Positions 60,059 through 64,000 of a DNA stretch of 64,000 bases are shown in pieces; the stretch's first letter is position 1, and every line of letters begins with the position of its first letter. The translations under genes and the position numbers were made by a program. The notes beneath the pieces were generated by a model. It had not been told where the DNA came from. It searched no databases and was given only the letters and a program-made list of their open reading frames with translations. The stretch comes from Rhodospirillales bacterium. Its GTDB lineage: Bacteria; Pseudomonadota; Alphaproteobacteria; Reyranellales; Reyranellaceae. Location of the stretch: contig CP064988.1 of assembly GCA_016699855.1 (NCBI GenBank), positions 744,001 through 808,000 on the forward strand, written 5' to 3'.

Positions 60059-60592
60059 ATGCCATTCATCCAGCGGTTGCACGGCAAATTCGCGCAGCTC
60101 TACCAGCCTCAGAACTACCGGTTCTCGACCATCGAGGCCGGCGGCGCGCGCCTGAGCTCCTTCTACTACCAGGACGCGCTCGGCAACCAGGGCCGGTGGC
60201 GGCGGGAGCATCCCCAAGGGACGCTCATCACGTACCAAGGCCAGGGGTTCCGGTTGTTCGTGGACGGCCCGGACAACTACGACGAGGACGAGTGCCTCGA
60301 CATCATCGACCACCTGCGCGCCAATCCCGGCGTCGCCGGCATCCCCGGCCACCTCCCCGGCGCGGCGCACTATTCCCGCGCGCCCCAGGCCGGATGGCAC
60401 GTGATCGAGGCCACGCCGGCGGCGGTCGCGGCGCGGACGGTCGGCCACCGGTCGAGCGGCACGGTGTCGCTGCACGACGCCGCCGCGTCCATGGCCGGCC
60501 GCATGGGGATCAATCTCTTCGACATCGAGACGGTGTCCGACTGGACGCAGATGCCGCCGGCCCATCCGCCGATGGTCAATCTTTTCACCTGA
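60059..60592 (+). CDS. Unrecognised 177-residue protein
   Basis: The protein is soluble, with no signal peptide or membrane helices. It opens MPFIQRLHGKFAQLYQPQNY and has aromatic, acidic and His-rich parts (FVDGPDNYDEDECLDIIDHL, GVAGIPGHLPGAAHYSRAP) and ends DWTQMPPAHPPMVNLFT. Codon use matches real genes (G/C third bases) and it does not overlap another gene. I do not recognise a family. It lies next to the 3' end of tRNA-Glu, and its upstream gap has no clear promoter. GGGGCGCAG before the ATG is a weak ribosome site. Function unknown. Confidence 0.62.
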   Translation: MPFIQRLHGKFAQLYQPQNYRFSTIEAGGARLSSFYYQDALGNQGRWRREHPQGTLITYQGQGFRLFVDGPDNYDEDECLDIIDHLRANPGVAGIPGHLPGAAHYSRAPQAGWHVIEATPAAVAARTVGHRSSGTVSLHDAAASMAGRMGINLFDIETVSDWTQMPPAHPPMVNLFT

Positions 60593-60668
60593 GCGGGGGG
60601 CGCGGTGGTTCGCCGCTGATTGTCGTCGACGACGGTGCGGGCGCGGGCCATGTGCCGCATTCGCCCGG

Positions 60669-60744
60669 TGGCGCCCCCTAGGGGATTCGAACCCCTGTTT
60701 CAGCCGTGAGAGGGCCGCGTCCTAGGCCTCTAGACGAAGGGGGC
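60669..60744 (-). tRNA. trnE: tRNA-Glu (anticodon CTC)
   Basis: Read on the minus strand the 76-base sequence starts GCCCCCTTCGTCTAGAGG and ends TAGGGGGCGCCA. The acceptor stem pairs GCCCCCT with AGGGGGC, the anticodon stem is CGGCC/GGCTG with loop CTCTCAC (CTC), and the T loop is GGTTCGAATCC. CCA is encoded. The overall text matches bacterial tRNA-Glu. Confidence 0.95.
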
Positions 60745-60761
60745 GAGACCGTGACCGGGGG

Positions 60762-60790
60762 CTTGTAGTCCAAGCCGCGCGGCGAGGCAA
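60762..60790 (-). promoter_or_regulatory. Predicted promoter of tRNA-Glu
   Basis: On the minus strand TTGCCT (complement of 60785-60790) and TACAAG (complement of 60762-60767) are 17 bases apart, with the tRNA starting 18 bases downstream of the -10. Confidence 0.45.
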
Positions 60791-60824
60791 CCCCCGCCGT
60801 GGGCCGGTCCGCCCGGCGCGCAAA

Positions 60825-61835
60825 TCAGGCCGGCTTGCGACCCGTCACGCGGCTGAGGATGCCGGGGATGAAGGCGTTGACGGTGACGCCCGTGAAGCCC
60901 GCGCGCGCGAAATAGCCGCGCACGTCGGCCTCGGAATGCGCCATGCCGGTGCTGTTGAACACCGCCTCGTTGAGACCCCACAGCGAGGGGTTCAGCGGCC
61001 CGTCGCGCTCGTCGTTCAGCATCTCGCCGACGAGGTGCATCTCGCCGCCGGGCGCCAGCGCCGCGAACGCCTTGTCGACCACCAGCTGGATCAGCTCCGG
61101 CGAGTACTGCGGCAGGTTGCTGGCCATCACCACGGCGTCGACGCCCCCGGGGAACGGCGTCTTCGTGAAATCGCCGGGCAGCGTCGAGACGCGGTCGGCG
61201 ACGCCGTGCTGGGCGATGTAGTCGTTGGCCACCACGCAGACCGGCGGCAGGTCGAGCACGACCGCCTTCAGCCCCGGCCAGGTCTGCGTCGCCACGATGC
61301 TGTAGGCGCCGGAGCCGCCGCCGAGGTCGAGCAGCGACTTCCGCGTCGAGAGGTCGACCTGCTTGCAGAACAGGCGCCCCGCGCCCATGCCGATCGAGTT
61401 GGTGGCGGCGTGGTAGCGGCGCGCGTCCTCGACCGTGAAGTTCTCGTAGTCGCCCAGCACCTTCTCGACCTTGACCTTGAGCGCCTCCGACAATTTGCCC
61501 CAGCGGTCCCAGCGCGGCTTGGTGAAGGTGATCCACGGCCCGGCGTAGCGCGGCGAGCCCTTGACGAGAAAACGCTCCACGTCCGCCGCGTTGGCGTAGG
61601 TGGCACCGGTCTTTCTCAGCAGCGTCATCGCCGTCAGCGCCGTCAGCAGCCGCTCGGCGTTGCGCGCGGTGATGTCGAGCGCGGCGGCCAGTTTGGGGAT
61701 CGTGTCCGCGCCCTTCGAGATCGCGGTGAAGACGTCGAGCTCGACCGCGGCCATGATCGCGGCGCTCTGCTGGTAGGCCAGCGCCAGCGCCTGCAGCCGC
61801 GTGGTGTCCAGCCGTGGTTCCGGCGTCTGGGCCAT
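60825..61835 (-). CDS. SAM-dependent O-methyltransferase family protein (Methyltransf_2-like)
   Basis: A 336-residue protein with an N-terminal winged-helix dimerisation domain (AAVELDVFTAISKGADTIPKLAAALDITARNAERLLTAL in pieces) and a C-terminal Rossmann methyltransferase domain with the SAM motif LLDLGGGSGAYSIVAT, then AVVLDLPPVC. GGAGGAGACGAC precedes the ATG. The family includes plant caffeate-type and bacterial CrtF/BchU-type O-methyltransferases. No pigment or antibiotic genes are near, so the substrate cannot be guessed. It is followed by tRNA-Glu on the same strand. Confidence 0.87.
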   Translation of the reverse strand: MAQTPEPRLDTTRLQALALAYQQSAAIMAAVELDVFTAISKGADTIPKLAAALDITARNAERLLTALTAMTLLRKTGATYANAADVERFLVKGSPRYAGPWITFTKPRWDRWGKLSEALKVKVEKVLGDYENFTVEDARRYHAATNSIGMGAGRLFCKQVDLSTRKSLLDLGGGSGAYSIVATQTWPGLKAVVLDLPPVCVVANDYIAQHGVADRVSTLPGDFTKTPFPGGVDAVVMASNLPQYSPELIQLVVDKAFAALAPGGEMHLVGEMLNDERDGPLNPSLWGLNEAVFNSTGMAHSEADVRGYFARAGFTGVTVNAFIPGILSRVTGRKPA

Positions 61836-61929
61836 GTCGTCTCCTCCCGGTTTCTTCGATATCGTCGCGCCGATCCTAGCCGCCGGCCGGCGCCGCGCGG
61901 AAGCGCCGCGGCGCGGGAAGGGGGCAGCC

Positions 61930-62622
61930 ATGCGCAAGCCGTCGTCGGTGAAGGGACTGGAGGCGCTGTCGCGCGCGCGGCTGTCGCGCCACTTCTTCCT
62001 GCGCGACTTCCTCTACAGCGAGGTCGCCGCGGTGCACGGCCTGCGCAACGTGCCGGACGATCCCGATCTGGCGATCGAGGCCGGCGGCCGTCTGTGCCAG
62101 GAGCTGCTGGAGCCGTTGCAGGCGGCGTTCGGCCGCATCGCGATCCGCTCGGCCTACCGCTCGGTCGAGATGAACGCGCTGTGCAACCGCCTGAAGCTCG
62201 GCTGCGCGCGCAACGAACACAATTTCGCGCGCCACATCTGGGACCGCCGCGACGCCGACGGTTTCATGGGCGCGATGGCCTGCGTCGTGGTGCCGTGGTT
62301 CGTCGACCACGACCGCAGCGGCGGCTGGCGCGCCATGGCGTGGTGGATCCACGACCACCTGCCCTACAGCGAGCTCGAGTTCTATCCGCGCCTCGCCGCG
62401 TTCAACATCGGCTGGCACGAGCGCCCGAGGCGGACGATCCACAGCCAGATCCCGCCGCTGCGCGGCTATCTCACCAAGCCCGGCATGGCGAACCACGCCG
62501 GCGACCACGCCAGTCTCTATCCCGGCTTCCCGCCGGCGCCCGTGCTGGATCAGCCCACAGCCAGCGCCACGAAGCGGTCGACATCGGCGGCATCGGTCTC
62601 GAACGACGTCACCAGCCGGTAG
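61930..62622 (+). CDS. Conserved M15-peptidase-like protein of unknown function
   Basis: A 230-residue protein resembling a family often labelled peptidase M15-like: HFFLRDFLYSEVAAVHGLRNVPDDPDLAI in order, IRSAYRSVEMNALCN, NEHNFARHIWDRRDADGFMG, and AFNIGWHERP with KPGMANHAGDHASLYPGFP. The His-rich pairs could bind zinc but a clear M15 HxxxxxxD set is not certain. No signal peptide. The last 24 residues are unconserved and run 73 bases into the 3' end of the convergent aldolase-like gene, so the natural stop near YPGFP has probably been lost. Confidence 0.72.
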   Translation: MRKPSSVKGLEALSRARLSRHFFLRDFLYSEVAAVHGLRNVPDDPDLAIEAGGRLCQELLEPLQAAFGRIAIRSAYRSVEMNALCNRLKLGCARNEHNFARHIWDRRDADGFMGAMACVVVPWFVDHDRSGGWRAMAWWIHDHLPYSELEFYPRLAAFNIGWHERPRRTIHSQIPPLRGYLTKPGMANHAGDHASLYPGFPPAPVLDQPTASATKRSTSAASVSNDVTSR

Positions 62623-63587
62623 GCCTTCTCGCCCGGACGGTCGCCGGGCCACGGATGGAATTTCGCGCCCGCCGCCTCCAGCCGCGCCACCGCGGCGTCC
62701 GGCAGGGTCGTGAACAGCTCGTTGGCCTCGCGCGGATAGAGCGGGCGCGCGCCGTTCGACCGCGCCAGGCCGGCGGCAAGGCGCGCCGCCATGGCGTTGG
62801 CGTGGCGCGCGTTCTCAAGCCACAGCCCGCCGTCGAGATAGGCGTCGAGCTGGGCCGACAGCAGGCGCATCTTCGCGAACAGGTGCCCGCCGCGCTTGCG
62901 CCGGAACTCGAACTCGCGGGCGTCCTTCGGATCGAAGAACACCACCGCCTCGGCCGCCAGCGCGCCGTTCTTGGTGGCGCCGAAGCTCAGCACGTCGACG
63001 CCTGCCTTCCACGTCACGTCGGCGGCGCCGCAGCCGACATGCGCCAGCGCGTTGCCGAATCGCGCGCCGTCCATGTGCAGCTTCAGGCCGCGCGTCCTCG
63101 AGATGTCGCTCAGGGCGCGGACCTCGTCCGGCGTGTAGCTGGCGCCGCATTCCGTCGCCTGGGTGATCGACAGCGCCGCCGGCTGCGGATGGTGCACGAC
63201 GCCCCGCGTGTCGTTCGCCAGCGCCGCCGCCAGCGCGTCGCGGTCGACCTTGCCGGCCGGGCCGCCGACCGGCGTCAGCTTGGCGCCGCCGGCGAAGAAT
63301 TCCGGCGCGCAGGCCTCGTCGACGTTCACATGCGCCTCGGGATGGCAGTAGACCACGCCCCAGGCCGGCGTCACGCAGGCCAGCGCCAGCGCGTTGGCGG
63401 CGGTGCCGGTGGCGATGGGATAGGCCACCAGCGTGTCGTGCTCGAACAGCTCGCGCAGCCGCGACGTGACCCGCGCGGTGAGTTCGTCGGCGCCGTAGGA
63501 CGACAGCGGTCCGGAACGGTAGGCGCGCGCGACGGCCTCGAGGATGGCGGGATGCGCGCCGGCCGTGTTGTCGCTGCGGAAATCCAT
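62550..63587 (-). CDS. Threonine-aldolase-like PLP-dependent lyase (beta-eliminating lyase family)
   Basis: A 345-residue fold-type I PLP enzyme. MDFRSDNTAGAHPAILEAV is the family start; TGTAANALALACVT, the PLP-Asp region LKLHMDGARFGNAL and the Schiff-base Lys in SFGATKNGALAAEAVV follow. Low-specificity threonine aldolases cleave threonine and allo-threonine to glycine and acetaldehyde; relatives act on phenylserine or other beta-hydroxy amino acids. The ATG lies 6 bases after the VOC gene's stop. The 3' end overlaps the convergent M15-like gene. Confidence 0.9.
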   Translation of the reverse strand: MDFRSDNTAGAHPAILEAVARAYRSGPLSSYGADELTARVTSRLRELFEHDTLVAYPIATGTAANALALACVTPAWGVVYCHPEAHVNVDEACAPEFFAGGAKLTPVGGPAGKVDRDALAAALANDTRGVVHHPQPAALSITQATECGASYTPDEVRALSDISRTRGLKLHMDGARFGNALAHVGCGAADVTWKAGVDVLSFGATKNGALAAEAVVFFDPKDAREFEFRRKRGGHLFAKMRLLSAQLDAYLDGGLWLENARHANAMAARLAAGLARSNGARPLYPREANELFTTLPDAAVARLEAAGAKFHPWPGDRPGEKAYRLVTSFETDAADVDRFVALAVG

Positions 63588-63592
63588 GGGCC

Positions 63593-63970
63593 TCACACTT
63601 CCGGTTCGCGGCTCACGGCCTCGATGCGGTTGCCGTCGGGATCGCGCACGAAAGCGCCGTAGTAGACCGGGCTGTAGATCTCGCGGATGCCCGGCGGGCC
63701 GTCGTCGGCGCCGCCATGCGCCAGCGCGGCGGCGTGGAACGCCCGCACGGCGGCGCGGGACGGCGCGCGGAAGCACCAATGCCGGTTGTCGGGCACGACG
63801 TTGGCGCTGAGATAGACGGAGAGGTAGCAGGCGCCGCTGTCGCGCGCGCCGTAGCCGATGGAGCGCTCGCGGCGGTTGACGCGCGGATGGCCCAGCGCGC
63901 CGAGCACGGCGTCGTAGAACACCTGCGCCCGGTCGAGGTCGGTGGTCGTGATCGAGACGTGGTCGAGCAT
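63593..63970 (-). CDS. VOC (glyoxalase/bleomycin-resistance) family protein
   Basis: A 125-residue single-unit VOC protein: MLDHVSITTTDLDRAQVFYDAVLGALGHPR at the start, NRHWCFRAPSRAAVRAFHAAALAHGG in the middle, and YYGAFVRDPDGNRIEAV at the end, in usual order. His4 and the terminal Glu are candidate metal ligands. It overlaps nothing and is 5 bases before the aldolase-like gene, so likely one unit. Function not assignable: glyoxalase, dioxygenase or resistance protein are all possible. The last 30 bases of the window hold nothing I can support. Confidence 0.88.
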   Translation of the reverse strand: MLDHVSITTTDLDRAQVFYDAVLGALGHPRVNRRERSIGYGARDSGACYLSVYLSANVVPDNRHWCFRAPSRAAVRAFHAAALAHGGADDGPPGIREIYSPVYYGAFVRDPDGNRIEAVSREPEV

Positions 63971-64000
63971 CGGCCGGACTACCTCTTCGGCGGCTCGCCG

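Overview
The window is about 70% GC, densely packed, and uses ATG, GTG and TTG starts with many 4-base stop/start overlaps. Gene content (aerobic box benzoyl-CoA pathway, several polyamine-type and branched-chain-type ABC importers, CbpA/CbpM, Kup beside a KdpDE-like pair, alphaproteobacterial-style intergenic palindromes) points to the chromosome of a free-living, high-GC alphaproteobacterium of the Hyphomicrobiales/Rhodospirillales kind. That placement is inference. I see no plasmid, phage, IS or CRISPR content.

Layout. 1-3.2 kb: boxC (5' end outside the window) and boxB of benzoyl-CoA epoxidation. 3.3-5.9 kb: a small unknown protein, cbpA-cbpM, and an Asp-zincin-like metallopeptidase. 5.9-8.2 kb: a divergent sulfur locus with a TauE-type permease, a frameshifted rhodanese-DUF2892 gene and a persulfide-dioxygenase-like MBL enzyme around an AT-rich operator. 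8.3-15.7 kb: benzoate-CoA ligase, a transglutaminase-like protein and a five-gene branched-chain/aromatic ABC importer. 15.8-19.7 kb: a PotFGHI-type polyamine importer. 19.7-21.6 kb: sulfite dehydrogenase sorAB, preceded by a near-identical copy of the 7.3-kb operator. 21.6-28.1 kb: benE, an M20 amidohydrolase, a class III CoA-transferase and hmgA-fahA. 28.1-33.5 kb: thioesterases, an Ldh-type dehydrogenase, NIPSNAP, DUF2161, HU and a flavoprotein. 33.5-37.8 kb: KdpE, a short KdpD-like kinase and divergent kup. 37.9-43.6 kb: a lipoprotein metalloprotease, an LLM flavoenzyme and MarR-EmrA with divergent EmrB (frameshifted). 43.6-53.8 kb: a second polyamine-type ABC system, two paralogous DAO-family FAD oxidoreductases, a family-5 solute-binding protein, a DUF2817 peptidase and LysR. 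53.8-59.8 kb: amidase, a decayed hydantoinase fragment, an alpha/beta hydrolase and a two-subunit molybdenum hydroxylase. 59.8-64 kb: an unrecognised protein, tRNA-Glu(CTC), an O-methyltransferase, an M15-like protein, a threonine-aldolase-like enzyme and a VOC protein.

How the genes fit together. Benzoate could enter through BenE or the Liv-type importer, be activated by benzoate-CoA ligase, and be epoxidised and ring-opened by BoxB (with BoxA, not in the window) and BoxC; hmgA-fahA finish tyrosine/phenylalanine degradation. The two sulfur loci make a persulfide-to-sulfite-to-sulfate route, and their shared 16-base operator implies one regulator. Three equally spaced TCCTTATG direct repeats between kdpD and kup look like an OmpR-type (KdpE) operator controlling K+ uptake.

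Caution: boxC, the rhodanese gene, emrB and the hydantoinase fragment all lose frame or stop. The first three may be real or may be 1-base sequencing errors. Nothing here is clearly a new defence or biosynthetic system; the two regulatory signals are the best leads.
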